Positions 12,101 to 24,197 of a stretch of DNA of 64,000 bases are shown piece by piece. The stretch is taken from NCBI GenBank assembly GCA_003008705.1, contig PDUO01000012.1:386870-450869 (forward strand), written 5' to 3'. Origin of the DNA: Pezicula radicicola (lineage: Eukaryota > Ascomycota > Leotiomycetes > Helotiales > Dermateaceae). Positions within the stretch are counted from its first letter, which is position 1. Each line of letters starts with the position of its first letter. The position numbers and the translations under genes were made by a program. The notes under the pieces are model-generated. The model worked only from the letters and a program-made list of their open reading frames with translations, had not been told where the DNA came from and searched no databases.

Positions 12101-13042
12101 CTCACGTCAAGCGTGATGCATCTACCCCATTGCGAAGTACCGAGAACGGTATTGTTGATCAAGTTCTTATCACCACTAATGCCGAAGGTCTTCGATTCGT
12201 CAAGGTCCGTATGCGGACAACCAAGATTCCTCAAATTGGTGACAAGTTCGCTTCACGTCACGGTCAAAAGGGTACTATTGGTATTACTTACAGACACGAG
12301 GATATGCCATTTACAAGAGAGGGCATCGTACCAGATTTGATTATCAACCCTCACGCTATTCCATCTCGTATGACAATTGCACATTTGATTGAATGTCAGT
12401 TGAGTAAGGTCGGTAGTCTGCGTGGTCTGGAAGGTGATGCCACGCCCTTCACCGAAGTTACGGTTGATTCTGTTTCAAAACTTCTGCGTGCTCACGGTTA
12501 CCAGTCCCGTGGCTTCGAGATCATGTACCACGGGCATACAGGCCGCAAGCTCATGGCACAGGTGTTCCTGGGCCCAACATATTACCAGCGCCTACGTCAT
12601 ATGGTGGACGACAAGATTCACGCACGTGCTAGAGGTCCCGTTCAGATCTTAACCAGACAGCCTGTGGAAGGTCGTGCAAGAGATGGTGGTCTGCGCTTCG
12701 GAGAGATGGAACGTGATTGTATGATCTCTCACGGTGCCAGTGCTTTCTTGAAGGAGCGTTTGTTTGAGGTTTCCGATGCTTTCAGAGTTCACGTGTGTGA
12801 CATCTGTGGACTCATGACCCCGATTGCGTAAGTTTTCTGTTCTCTTAGTTCTAGAAGCTCCCTACTGACCGTGATACAGAAAACTCCAAACCCAATCATT
12901 TGAATGCCGTCCTTGCAAGAACAAGACAAAGATTTCGCAAATCCATATTCCATACGCGGCAAAGTTGTTATTCCAGGAATTGTCATCCATGAATATCGCA
13001 ACGAGGATGTTTACCAAGAGATCTGGAATTTCAGTGCGCTAA
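9152..13042 (+). CDS. RPB2: RNA polymerase II second-largest subunit Rpb2
   Basis: Exons 9152-11548, 11599-12827 and 12880-13042 give 1262 residues (yeast Rpb2 is 1224). The protein forms one half of the Pol II cleft and active centre in the nucleus. Hallmark blocks appear in order: the N-terminal protrusion/lobe sequence, [33 protein letters not shown] (wall/hybrid-binding region), the [12 protein letters not shown] anchor, and the C-terminal clamp zinc site made of CDIC in exon 2 and CRPC in exon 3. The first intron interrupts the conserved stretch before MGKQAMG, and splicing at 11548/11599 restores [16 protein letters not shown]. The second intron splits the Ala codon just after [11 protein letters not shown]. 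Start choice: first Met of an acidic, Tyr-rich leader typical of fungal Rpb2. No defect is visible. Confidence 0.98.
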
Positions 13043-13834
13043 ACAGCTTGTGGAAAAAAGAATAATGATACTGTAAGAGTGTAAGAAAGGAAGCGGCGAG
13101 AAGAAGGGGAAGTCGTTGATGGCGAGGTCGACCTGGATCATTGCATACTCTCTGGCGTTTTGGGGACAAAGATTGAGACTGCGACAAAAAGGGAGTTTTC
13201 ACTGCATACGAAGGATGATTTGCGCGTTTTTCTGCCTTATGGAGCGAGGTTTGGAGATCACAAGCGCATATGCAGATGTGCCTGCATGTATCATATTTTA
13301 GAATAGCGGCACATAACTACTTGAGTGAATGAAGCCATAGTCTTCATGCCTGCTGGGTCCAAGTGATTGTTTAATATTTCTCGAATCATTTCTTGCCCTG
13401 CTAGTACTCCAAAAGCCTCGCAACACCGGCATCGAGGCTCTAGTCCTACTCCATTTTTTGAATGGATATTCAAGTGCAAGGTTAATTTTCATTTGCCACT
13501 TTGATTACTCCCTGCAGTAAGAGGGTTTGAAATGAGAAGAGATAGTACAGAGTTGTCCAACCATCTGTATGCCTAAACGCCAATTCTATGCTCCATTTGC
13601 ACTTTCTTTCCCCAATGACGCCGTCCATGCCATGCAAGCTATTGTACATTTTCTACATTTCGCTGGCCGCACCATTCCTGCGATAACAGACTCAGCAGCA
13701 GCTCTAGTACTTTCAGGCCTCTCCAAATTTAGAATCAATATTCCAACAACCAGATTCAACAACTGGATCCTTACAGTGCTTGCAGCCAGCGTCGTACCAT
13801 ACCGTACGAGGTACTCTCGACTCAATTATGTTTG
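13043..13834. other. Convergent intergenic region RPB2 / PET117
   Basis: Holds the 3' ends of two converging genes. An open frame from 13569 runs into the antisense of PET117 and is a shadow. Nothing else is recognised. Confidence 0.6.
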
Positions 13835-14182
13835 TTATGAAGGCTTCCCTAAAGCTTCTTCTCCACGATGGTCACTACCTCCATCTCGTACAGTTTGCAG
13901 TTTTCGGTATTCCTCCTCCATAGCTTTCTGCATATCGAAGTCTAACTGGCGTTCTTTTTTGATTCGTTGTTGTTCCATGTCGCGGAGTACGCCTTGATGC
14001 ATTGCCTGTTGTATATTTTATCAGTGCTCTTATTCCAAAGCTGGCATAATGGAGAGAAGCTCTTGGAGGATTGGGAAGGAACGTACGGCTTTCTCTGATT
14101 GTTGCGCATAGTGTACGAAGATAATTGTGCTGACTGCAAAGAGGGAGGATCCCGCTAGGGTGAGTTTTGCTGCGCGGGACAT
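13835..14182 (-). CDS. PET117: Cytochrome c oxidase assembly factor Pet117
   Basis: Two exons on the minus strand, 14182-14087 and 14005-13835, separated by an 81-bp intron (gtacgt...cag), give 88 residues. The N-terminus MSRAAKLTLAGSSLFAVSTI is a short basic start followed by one membrane-spanning segment, and the second exon begins AMHQGVLRDMEQQR, continuing as a charged helix. This is the Pet117 pattern: a small mitochondrial inner-membrane protein needed for complex IV assembly and heme A synthase function. The gene was missed by simple open-frame search because the ATG exon codes only 32 residues. It is divergent from VMA10, with 306 bp between start codons, so a shared promoter region is likely. 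Confidence 0.88.
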
Positions 14183-14488
14183 TGTGTTGTAGATGGCTAG
14201 TCTCCAATTACTTAAACGTAGCTATGCAATTTGAATATGACTTGGTGAGTTATGGTGAGATAAACTACAGTAATTGAATATCGAACGTTCATTGCCGTCC
14301 CGCCATAGGATGCACAGTAGCCGACCCAACAGGGATTGGGCAGGTGCAACCGGGGAGCTCTGCGGCCTCGTCTTTTGAAGCTTCCGTCAACAGCAACCTA
14401 AGCTTGGCTCCACTACGATCACAACCTGAAAGACTCCAATAATAAATACGATCGCCGCACCTCCTCTTCCTTTTGATTGTCTTGCAAG
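14183..14488. promoter_or_regulatory. Bidirectional promoter region PET117 / VMA10
   Basis: The two start codons face away from each other across about 306 bp, so both core promoters must lie here. No clear TATA box is seen. A shared regulatory region for a respiratory-chain assembly factor and a V-ATPase subunit is inferred from geometry alone. Confidence 0.5.
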
Positions 14489-15234
14489 ATGGTATGTTTG
14501 CTCCCTATGTGGAGGGGAGCATGGCTTTTGGAGGAACCAAGTACTAATTGTTTGGATTGTTTACGTAGTCTGCTCAGAATTCGGCTGGTATTCAGACGCT
14601 ACTCGATGTATGTCTATGATGTTGCCTTACAGATGGATGGTTAGGAGAGGGAGTGAAAAGCGCATAATTGCTGATACTGGAGGTAGGCTGAGAGAGATGC
14701 GCAGAAGATCGTGCAGAGAGGTGAGTTATTTATTGTCTTGCTTGCTGCCCCACCATCAATCGACCAAGATGCTAACAACTTGTTCACAGCTAGAGAATGT
14801 AAGCGCCGCATGCCACAATCACAATATAGAACCTGCTATTGGGAATTCAAGGATAGGTGCTGATGAAGAAGGGTAGACCGCACCAAGCGCGTAAAGGAGG
14901 CTCGAGACGAGGCGAAGAAGGAAATCGATGCGTACAAGAAGTCAAAGGATGATGAGTTTAAGAGGTTCGAGACTGAGGTATATATGCGCCCCTCTCTACA
15001 TGCTGTCCTTGTTGGATATGAATGCGATTTGAGAGGATAAGGGCTTATTTGAAATCACAGCACACGAGCGGAAACAAGAAGGCCGAAGACGACGCAAGCA
15101 AGGACGCTGAGGTACAAATAAAGGCCATCCAGGAGGCAGGCAAGAAGGGCCAGGATAAGGTTGTTAGGGATCTATTGAATGCAGTTGTGGATGTGAAGCC
15201 GGTTGTTCCTACTCGGGTTGAGGCACCTTCGTAG
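14489..15234 (+). CDS. VMA10: V-type proton ATPase subunit G (Vma10)
   Basis: Six exons: 14489-14491 (just the ATG), 14569-14607, 14687-14720, 14790-14798 (9 bases), 14877-14977 and 15061-15234, giving 119 residues (yeast Vma10 is 114). The joined N-terminus reads MSAQNSAGIQTLLDAERDAQ, then KIVQRAREYRTKRVKEAR, the signature of the subunit G peripheral-stalk helix; the rest is charged coiled coil ending in a Pro/Val tail. Subunit G pairs with subunit E to brace the V1 and Vo sectors of the vacuolar proton pump. All five junctions are GT-AG and in phase. Omitting the 9-base exon removes three residues but breaks no frame, since it is a multiple of three; it supplies AREY, which family members retain. 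No single reading frame shows this gene, so it is easily missed. Confidence 0.9.
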
Positions 15235-15716
15235 ACGTTACGCAAGGTTAGGAGGGACATGAGATGATGGGGAAACGGCTGGTTTTGTTTTGGGAATGCG
15301 GCAAGGCAAGACAAGACATGAGCTGTGTATAGACTAGTGTTGCAATTCATGAAGATATCCTCCGGCAGAACTGGATTGGAGGATCCTACATGGGGCAGAA
15401 GGGAAGTGGATGTGAGTTCCGGGTGGAAATGAGACATCATGGGACTACCTTGGCAATCTCTGCTCTTCTTCCAGAAACAACAACTAGAGACAACACTTGA
15501 AGAATGTTTCTTCACGAAAGTCCCCTCGAGGTTCCTCACATTATTGGAAATAATCTAGACTTCACAACATTGCCAAAGTCACATGCTTACCCGACACACC
15601 CTACGTCACTGGCAAAAGGACCCTTGAAATCATTCACACCTCACCTTCCAGCACAACTCCCTTCCCTCTTTCCCTCACCATGCAACTTCAATGCTACTAC
15701 CGCCCAAAGGCAAGCG
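15235..15716. other. Intergenic region VMA10 / lipase
   Basis: An in-frame open stretch reaches back from the lipase to 15504, so an earlier start is possible, but its sequence is low-complexity and unlike a conserved leader. No separate gene seen. Confidence 0.5.
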
Positions 15717-16882
15717 ATGACACTACTGCTTGCCCGTTCAACATGGGCACCGTTACTCCTCAACCGTGGGATAATAGCTCGCTATTGTCCCCAAGAGCTC
15801 ACAATCCCGAGAGGTAGAGGTCGAGGTCCAGCCTTGGCCATGGACGGGCCCTGCCTGCACCGATTTTTCTGTTGCTCGAGAGCGCAATTGGATGAGCCGA
15901 AGAAAGCAAAGAGTGGTGATCCTAGGATTGACAATTTGGGTCGGGCTATTGAGGATGATTTTGCTACTATTCGTCAGAATTATGGTACCTATTTACCCCC
16001 AACCCGACCTCTCTCTCCTCTCCCAATGGGTGGAAACAGGATTTTGTATTGAGATCCGGGGACTAATTTAGTATATTAGCTACACCTAAAAACCCAATTG
16101 TCCTCGCACACGGTCTTCTCGGTTTCGATGAGTTAAAAGTCGCAGGCGGCCTCCTCCCGGGCGTTCAATATTGGCGCGGTATTACGGAAGCCATGCGTGC
16201 AAACGGTATCGAAGTCATTATTGCCTCGGTCCCAGCGTCCGGCTCAATTGAAGAACGAGCTACCAAACTCGGCCAGGATATCGCTCACAAAGCAAACGGA
16301 AAGAGTGTTAATATCATTGCGCATAGTATGGGTGGTCTTGATGCTAGATATATGATATCGAGGTTGCAGCCGGAGAATGTGAATGTGCTGAGTTTAACGA
16401 CGGTTGCTACACCGCATCGGGGAAGTAGCTTTGCAGATTATTGTTTAGAGCAGATTGGACAGGATAATGTGCAGCATCTTTATAAGGCGTGGGGAAAACT
16501 TGGGCTGGGAACTGGTGCGTTTAAAGATCTCACAAGGAAATACATGCGTGAGGAATTCAATCCCTCTACTCCTGATGATCCCACGGTCCGTTATTTCTCC
16601 TACGGAGCAGTCTTCACACCAAGTATTTGGAGTGCCTTCCGCCAACCACACCGCGTTGTTCAGGATGTGGAGGGCCCAAATGATGGCTTGGTTAGTGTGG
16701 AGAGCGCGAGGTGGGGTACGTACAAAGGAACATTGGTTGAAGTTAGCCACTTAGATTTGATTAATTGGACGAATCGGTTAAAGTTCTTCTGGTATACGCA
16801 GGTTTTGGGGCAGGAGAGAAAGTTTAACGCCATTGCGTTTTATTTGGATATTGCGGATATGCTTGCTAAGGAGGGGTTGTGA
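15717..16882 (+). CDS. TGL2: TGL2-like triacylglycerol lipase (alpha/beta hydrolase)
   Basis: Exons 15717-15984 and 16080-16882 give 356 residues; the junction restores RQNY-ATPKNPIVLAHGLLGF. The fold is the lipase type of alpha/beta hydrolase: oxyanion region HGLLGF, nucleophile elbow AHSMGG (Ser172), acid in PNDG (Asp291) and catalytic histidine in VSHLDL (His313). Yeast Tgl2 is a mitochondrial acylglycerol lipase; the start used here gives a basic, hydrophobic leader (MTLLLARSTWAPLLL) that would suit mitochondrial import. The N-terminal 60 residues are uncertain: the frame is open further upstream and a Cys-rich stretch (GPCLHRFFCC) looks unlike the family, so an unrecognised intron or a start error is possible. 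From residue about 65 (DEPKKAKSGDPRIDNLGR) onward the match is solid. Confidence 0.8.
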
Positions 16883-18092
16883 GGTTTGGATGAGGGGACC
16901 AGATTGTACATTTGGGGAGTTTGGGGGCTTTTAAGGGCTTTTATTAAAGAAGGTGATAGAGTGGATAGAAGGAATTGCTGTTTAGCATTGCATGAGAAAT
17001 GGCGCTATTGCATAGCAACTGGGTTAGAGTTGAGCTCCTGTACTTCGTACAAGGTAGTCTTTGTGGTTGTATTGTAGTATACATGAGTAGAAGGGTTAGC
17101 ATTGTGTCCTTAGTGAATTGAGAATGTGTTCTAGAACTCTTAGCATGCTGAATTGAGCGTCTTTAGGTGTATTGTGTTAGAATTAGTTGGTTATACTAGT
17201 GGCGATCCTCAACTCCTCGCCCAGCACGTATCTTTATCCTTAGTTATTTAAGGACTCCCTAGATGCCCTGCTAGTATATATATAACCTTAGCTGTACTTA
17301 ATCTCCAATAGTAGTAAATAGATCACTCAAATACTTATCTAAACCTTAAATGGGTTTCTAGAGAGATAGAAGACAATTTATTATTACAGCATGGATGAAT
17401 TGAGGTTGATAATTTTGTCATCTATTTTCTTGTTGTCAACTGTTTTACTAATTTGGTAGCTAATCCTTTTGTTGGTGGGGGAAAGGGTGGTAGGGTATAG
17501 GTGAGTGAGTATAAGAAGTGCAGTAGACGATAGTGGAGTATAGTAGAGTACAAAAGGTAGGTATAGCGAATTGGATATCCGGTTGGTAGAAGTCGATGCC
17601 TAGCAATGACATGTCGACGGGAGTGTCTGATCCTGATCGTGTATTACTGTAGTCGGAGTTTTGAAAAAGGAGTGTTTAGAACTGCAATTCATAACATTAA
17701 AATAAATAGCAGGTTTTTAAATGACCTAACCTAGTCTTTTCTGTACTTGGATACCTAAGTATGCAGCTTTTGAATGCCAAAGGCAATGTACTCCCACTTT
17801 CAAGTCTAGACAAAAACTCGAACTAGGCTAGGCCCTTATGTGATGGTACTTGTACAGTACAGTGTGCTATTATCAAGCTATGTAGCCATGTAGCTATGCA
17901 AGGCCCCTTCCATTGATGTACACGAATTCCAAATTAATGAACAAGCTAATTTTAAACAAGGCTAGGCAAGCCATTAGGTATCAACACTACACAGTTTTAG
18001 CAAAACCCCGGGTACCTCAGAACTCCTGTCCATCACTTTTACTCTGATTGCGAACCTGAAAATACTCGCTTCATCGTCTCCCATCCAGGTAG
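16883..18092. other. Convergent intergenic region, AT-rich
   Basis: Holds the 3' ends of the lipase and the large acidic protein gene. It is AT-rich, contains a GTACAGTAC word near 17851-17860 and short repeats such as agctatgtagccatgtagctatg near 17875-17897. No gene recognised. Confidence 0.6.
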
Positions 18093-21000
18093 TCAGAACC
18101 TCCCACCTGCAGTTCTCCTCCTTGCGTTCGCCTTTGGCAAAGAAGTAGATGCAAGCTCAGCAGTCCGTCTTCTTGAGGCTCTTCCAACCCCTGTATTCTT
18201 CTCATTCCAGCCCGAACCTTTGGGTAAACCCTCATCAAGCTGAAAGTCGTCATCATCGCTTTCATACTTCTGGAATTTACTATAGTATGGTTTGATATCA
18301 TTATCTTTTTCCGAATCATCCTTCTTGTTTTCGGTATCAGAATCAGGATCTGCATCGCTAGATAGTGTCAAGTCCCATACTTGAGAGCCTTCGGGTATCA
18401 CCATCTTTTGCTTTTGGCTCTCAGATTTCTTTACCACCGGTTGGCTCGATGCCACTCGGGTCTTAGGCTGAGATGCCTTTGGCGGAGCGCGGACTTGGCT
18501 TTGAGAAGACGATCTTAGTGGAGGTTGACTTTGACTGATATTTGACTTCTTTGAAGGCAGTGCTGCATCATTCAGCACGCCGGACAACGTTCTCCTCTTC
18601 GGAGGCTGTAGACCCTCCCAATTGGCCTGTGTCTTTGCCAGCCCAGGAAATTTCCTCAAGATGCGACTTGGGCTTTGCGACACCTTGGGGGTTGACTGAT
18701 CTGAATCCTCGTCTGACAGAGCAGCCACTGCGGCTTCATATTCTTTGTTAATTTTTGTTGAGGACACTTGAGAAGGCGCTGGGGTCTGTCTCTCCCTCTT
18801 GATCTGATTTTGGCTAGCAAAGACTTGCTCTAGTGAAGGCAAACTATCGTCGGATGAGAGTGCAGCAAGAGCCGGTGAGCCGCTGGGCGGATTGCTAGGC
18901 GATTCGCTGGCTGACTTACGAGGTGGAAGTTCCGGTTCAAGATCAGCACTAGCGCTGGCAGCTTCGTCGTATTTCTTGAGGATAGAATATTCTGAATCGT
19001 CCATCATCATGGCGTCGTCAGGTTCAAAGTCCGGTTGCCTGCCATGATCAGAAGCCTGACTCGCTATGGAAGAAGCAACTGAAAGTTTTGGGTAGTGGGC
19101 GCTTGTGGTAGACCCCCTCTCCTCCACACCATCTAAGGAGGTCATTGGTCCAGACGAAGTATTGGGGGCAGAGAGAGCCTCTTCATTTGCGGTGGCATAG
19201 GAAGTCTGTGTAACAGGATTCGCTGCAGGTTCGCGACTACGAGGACCCCTAATTGGAGAGCTTTCTTCAGTTTCGGCATCCGCTGGTGGACTCGAACCAA
19301 AACCATTGAATTTAGGGGAATAAGAGGAGCCTTTTTCAATCTCGCTCATATCCTTTAAGAGCTTTTCGAAAACTACCGCATCCCCAGGACTTTCTGTGCC
19401 GTTTGGGCGGCGCATATCACGAAGTACAGAAGAAGGAACACTCGAGCGGAATCCAGCTTCTTTGATCATGTCGCTTATCCTCTGCCTAGTGCCCTCGGAT
19501 GGAGGCTCTGTTATGACGTCTGCTATCAGAGGAGCATCTTCATATTGCGAAGCTTGAGATGCTACATCGTCATGCGCAGGTTGGTGTAGCACGTTGGGCT
19601 CGGTCTCCTTAGCCTTTGAAGGTGTTTCTGGAGGGGGTGCCTCAGTATCTTCTTCCATGGGCTCTTGATTCTCTAGCTGTTCGCTCTCAGCCGGGGGCCC
19701 ATGATCTAAAAAAGAATCCTCTGTTGCATGGACTTGCGTTTCAGGAACAAGTGAATCCTCTTGCTCTTGTTTTTCATGGCGGTCAGAGTTATTGTCCTTG
19801 TTTAGAGTTGTCGACTCTTCGGTGCTACTTCCAGCTTTGGCAGAAGACTTTCCCTCGTCGTCTGCTTCGGCACTTAATGATGGTGGAGCAGCCTGAACAA
19901 GTTTGGGCTCTACTAGTTCGGAAAAACTCAAGTCGAGGTAACCGTCATCATATTGTTCATCTTCATCATCGTCTGGCATCTCAAATTTACCATATATTCT
20001 TTGGCCAGTCTCTTCATCATATTGCTTGTCGGACTGTACACGATCTCTCTTTGCTAGTGAAAGTTCCAAAGCACCGCCATCCGAAACCTTGATCACGACT
20101 GCGGTGCGGTAGTTAGACATTTGCGGCTGCCATTTTGTAGCCTCCGACATTTCGAGCTGCTTGAAAGCAATGACCATGCCGACTTTTGGGTCCTCGGCTG
20201 TCAGATCGGGAAGTGTTGCAATATTATCGGGAAGGGCAGGTAGATCATCTTCGTCGAGTCCTTGGCTAGCAAGAGAGAATGGGTCATCAGCGACGAATCC
20301 ACTGACATCATGCATTAGTTGCTCGCTAATCTGATTATCTATGTTGTCGCTATGTAAAGCCGTTTGCTGACTGGGGTTGTCTCCCGTATCGATAGAATCA
20401 AAAATCATGGAGTTTTCTTGGTGACTAGGTTGACTGGGAACGTATGAAGCGTCCAGATAATCATCTCCTTGCTCGAAAGGAGTCAGGTCAAAAGACGTAA
20501 ACGAGTCCTGCGTTTCAGCGTAGTCGCGTTTATCTTTACGTTTCTGTCGCTTCGAAGCCTGTTCCTCTTCATTGTAAAACTGATCCTGGTTTCTTTGGTT
20601 CTTCTTCCTCTTCCCTCCTCGCTTCGCCTTTTTCGACCACGAACCTTGTTGTTGAGGATCCCAACGTTGCACAAACGGAAATGGCGGCTCGCTCAACTCA
20701 ATACCATCGTGACAGCACTCAACAGCTCGGTAAATGATTTTTTCTTTCCAAGCGTCAGGACCCTCATTTTCATTGACATCTGGAACTGGCTCTGGTGTAG
20801 GCTCTTTAGTCTTCTCTGGACGAACATATTTCATGAGATCACTCCGCACTTTTTCCTCATCCGACTTGCTTTTGGGAGTCTTGATCCCAAGAGCACCAAA
20901 CAGAAGTCGACGACCTGCACCCATATCTAATTTTGCTCGACGTTGAGGTGCGGAATTATTCTGCGTCGATTCTGTAGATGCTGAGAGAGGGGTTGACTGA

Positions 21001-21780
21001 TTGGATGAAGTCTCTGGAATAGTGCGCTGTGGTGCCGGTGAAGACCTTGCTACCTGGACTTCAGCTCCATCCACCGGGGTCGATTTTCGGGCTTCATCAA
21101 CTGCTAACTCCTTGGGCTGTGCAACTATGTCAAGCTCCATCTCGGAAATTCTCGGTGCCTCCTTGTCCGATGAGGGAGCAGCTTGATGATCTCTGTTAAC
21201 TTCCATTGCTATGGTCTCTGGAGCTACAACTATACTCGGCTCAGCTGGCTGCGAAACTGCATTGGTTGTAGCGCCGTTGGGTTTGTCTTTAACATCAATC
21301 AAAGACCCTCTAGCCTTAGATGAAGGTTCGTTTCCAATCTCTACGCCACCCGATGCAAGTGATGTCAACAAGGCTTGTCTCCGAGCCTCGAACTCAGCAT
21401 CCTTAGCGATGGATTTCTTGCTCTTCTCTGGTGCCTCGGCTTCATTAGTTGCCCGTACAGATTCCAAAGCAGCCATTGCATCTTCTGGCCTTGTCTTCTC
21501 GTTTATGCCTTTTAGTTGCAGAAATTCAGCTGTAGTTGTTCCAGCTGGGAGTATACCTTTTGCCTTAAACCTGTTGAGGACATTCGCATTTCTCTTACGC
21601 TGATTTCGACTTTTAGTCGATGGCTTCCCCTTACCTGGAGCAAGCTGTTCCTGGGCTCTATTCGTCTTATTTTCTGGTCCTGGCTTGACTTTTTGGGCAG
21701 AAGCAGCAGTGTTCTTGCTGGATACCTCATCTGGCTCTGAGTCTGAGTCCGAATCAGAGCTGGAGCTGCTACTGTCGCTA

Positions 21781-21812
<32 letters not shown>

Positions 21813-23524
21813 GCTCGAAGACTTTGCGTCGTCTCCACCTTCAGCCTCGTCATCTTCGCTCGATGAATCACTGTCACTCTCACTGTCACTGCTGTCACTA
21901 CTGCCACCACTGCTGGTATCACTCGAATCTTCTTCGTTGGATTTCTCCTCAATGGCTTTCTCATCTTCGGACTCCGAATCGAGGCCAAGGTTCTGCTCAG
22001 CATGCACTATGGGACTTTGATCATCCGCAAACCGAACTCCTTTGCTACTAGTAACCGATGCCGATCTTTTGGCTCCTCGACGTGACCGGGCTGGGGAGCC
22101 TTTAGCAGCAATGGTAGCCATATGCGATAGCGCAGTTCCAGATTTGATGGATCCTGGAGGAAGACCATTTTGATCGTAGTAATCAAGAAAAGATTCATCT
22201 TGATCTTCAGGGAGTTGTTCATCAAAATCAGAATCTTCTATGGCTTCTTTAGTGCCATCATTGGCATCTTTTGCATCCACGTCATTCGTAGGTAACTCAC
22301 TTGAAGGCGCAGGATAGGGAGTATCTGCAGCGCTGTCTTTCTTAGCCAGCTTCCTACTAGAGATCCTTTTCCTTTTCGATGGCTTTTTCATTGAGGGAGT
22401 GCTAGATTCAGCACCAACAACGGCACTCCTTGATTTCGCAGGCTTAAATCCTTTTTCAAGAGCCGTAAAAGCTGCATCCATGTCTCCATTGGTACCGTCG
22501 TATATAAGTTTACACAGGCCCATACGCGCTTTAGGGAAGGCATCGAAAAGGGCTAGAATACCTGCTCGGGCTTTGTCAGACACACCGTGAAGAACGTCTT
22601 CGTCACTTGTAGCCGCAATCTCTTCCTCTTCCTCTTCCTCTACTTCTTCCTTTTCAGCTTCAGGATCGACATCCATATCTACATCCAGATTCCCCTCTTC
22701 GTCTTCATTCTGCTCTTCGAGGTCCCCAGGTTCGAAATCTTCGTCATCTTCTTCGTCCTGGTCCATGAAATCGGCGTGGACAACCAATTGTCGGCTCCCA
22801 TCTTCCCTATCCTCGTCTACGTCTTCGTCTACATGCTTCATATCTTCCAAGGCATCTTCGTCTTCATCTTCGTCTTCGCCTGGTTCAAAGTCCTCATCGT
22901 CCTCTGAATCGTCGTCGTTAAAATCTTCGTGAATGACCATTTGGCGTTCGCCGTTCTCCGCAGACGCTCCATTTTCTTCCAGAGCCAACGAGACCTCATT
23001 GCCTTCTTCGTCTTCCTCGTAAGTTATCCTCCGCTTCTTCCTTGGAGGTATGTTGATGGCAGGCCGGCCACGTGGCTTTTGTATAAGTGGCGCTCCAAAT
23101 GGGATGCCGTCCACCAAATGTCTTCCGTCTGTTGAGATCTGGTATCTTCCAGATATTCTGCGCACTCTTACATCTTGCGTGAGGAGAGGTCGGATACTAC
23201 ACAACGAGTTAGCTTTCTGGATATGTACTTCGCATGTAGACAAAGTTAAGACGTAGTCAGAGAAAAAACCTACATAACTTCATCATCCTCATGTAGCACC
23301 TTCGCAACAGGCTGAAAATGCAATAGCTCGAAGTTAGTCCCATCCCCTCCCTTGAGCTCGACAGCATAATCCTCCAAACCCCACTCCGGACTCTCAATCG
23401 GAATAATTTCATTGATCTCCTCCAATAACGTCGATATTATGGGCGCCGCGTACTGCGTATCAATATTCCATACCACGGGGGTCTCGGGCAGCGCATGGCG
23501 CCGGACTACAACACGTAACCTCAT
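18093..23524 (-). CDS. Large acidic nuclear protein with coilin-like N- and C-terminal domains
   Basis: Two exons, 23524-23274 and 23196-18093, with a 77-bp intron (gtaggt...tag) give 1784 residues. The first about 105 residues (starting MRLRVVVRRHALPETPVVWN, then GLEDYAVELKGG and LHEDDEVIIRPLL) look like the ubiquitin-like self-association domain of coilin. A basic patch PPRKKRRI follows, then long Asp/Glu runs and a Ser/Asp/Glu tract of CK2-site type. Residues about 1085-1140 (VGMVIAFKQLEMSE, then SNYRTAVVIKV and LELSLAKRD) resemble the atypical Tudor domain of coilin. The remaining C-terminus is disordered, with SP and SQ sites and Arg-rich ends (RRRTAELAS, ARRRTAGGRF). Coilin scaffolds Cajal bodies and snRNP/snoRNP maturation in animals and plants; the same role here is inference. 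It could instead be a lineage-specific domain family of unknown function with a convergent layout. Confidence 0.7.
21727..21930 (-). repeat. Ser/Asp/Glu-coding low-complexity tract
   Basis: Within the coilin-like gene the coding DNA degenerates into tandem tca/ctc-type hexamers (plus strand ctcactctcactctcactct), encoding alternating Ser-Glu and Ser-Asp residues. The tract is likely length-variable between strains by slippage. Confidence 0.7.
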
Positions 23525-24197
23525 TATTTAAGACGGAGGATTGTGCTGGTTGTAGCACAGGTGGAACGCATGTGGTTGAAGAGGTCAAAAGATGATGGTG
23601 GGGAAGGTCTCGAATGTTTTGGCGACGACGCGAGGAGTTCGCGTTGATTGAGGTTTTTGCAAGGATCCCGCTTGAAGTGGGGTTGTGTGGGGTGTCGTGG
23701 ATCGCTACGAAGTAGGTAGGTACACTTCACAAGTTAAAATATCTCCAACGCTATTTTCGGAAGAAATCCAGCTTGCAGTGAATTAAAATGTTGTTGTATT
23801 ACAGGTAATTGGTTTGTGCTCTTTATGCTGTTGATCAGGCAGAAAAGTATTCTTCAGAATACATAGAGCTTGAACGGCTCGGGCCGGACAAAGTTTTACA
23901 GGGTACATCGTGGTGAGAGTTCTTCTTGGGCTTGGAGGAAGGAAACAGCCAGAGTCTGATCACTCAAGCTATGACTGAGTTGAGAGTGGGAATCAGCCCT
24001 GTACCACTGGACCTACGCAGTAGAAATGCTTCCTTCCACCTACTAGGCTTAGTCATTCTACCACTGACTTTGAGTAATAAGTCATTTGAGATTCTGTCCT
24101 TTGTTCTCCCTAAAATCACAACCAGTCCCACAAGTCCCTAGTTAACGCCACAAACTCCAACCATATCATAGTCATAGGCACACTCCTAGAGAGAGCT
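23525..24197. other. Intergenic region between coilin-like gene and RPA43
   Basis: Promoter side of the coilin-like gene and 3' side of RPA43. No gene recognised. Confidence 0.6.

Noticed and set aside
13569..13997. 142-residue plus-strand open frame
   Set aside because: It overlaps PET117 on the opposite strand, whose spliced product matches a known family.
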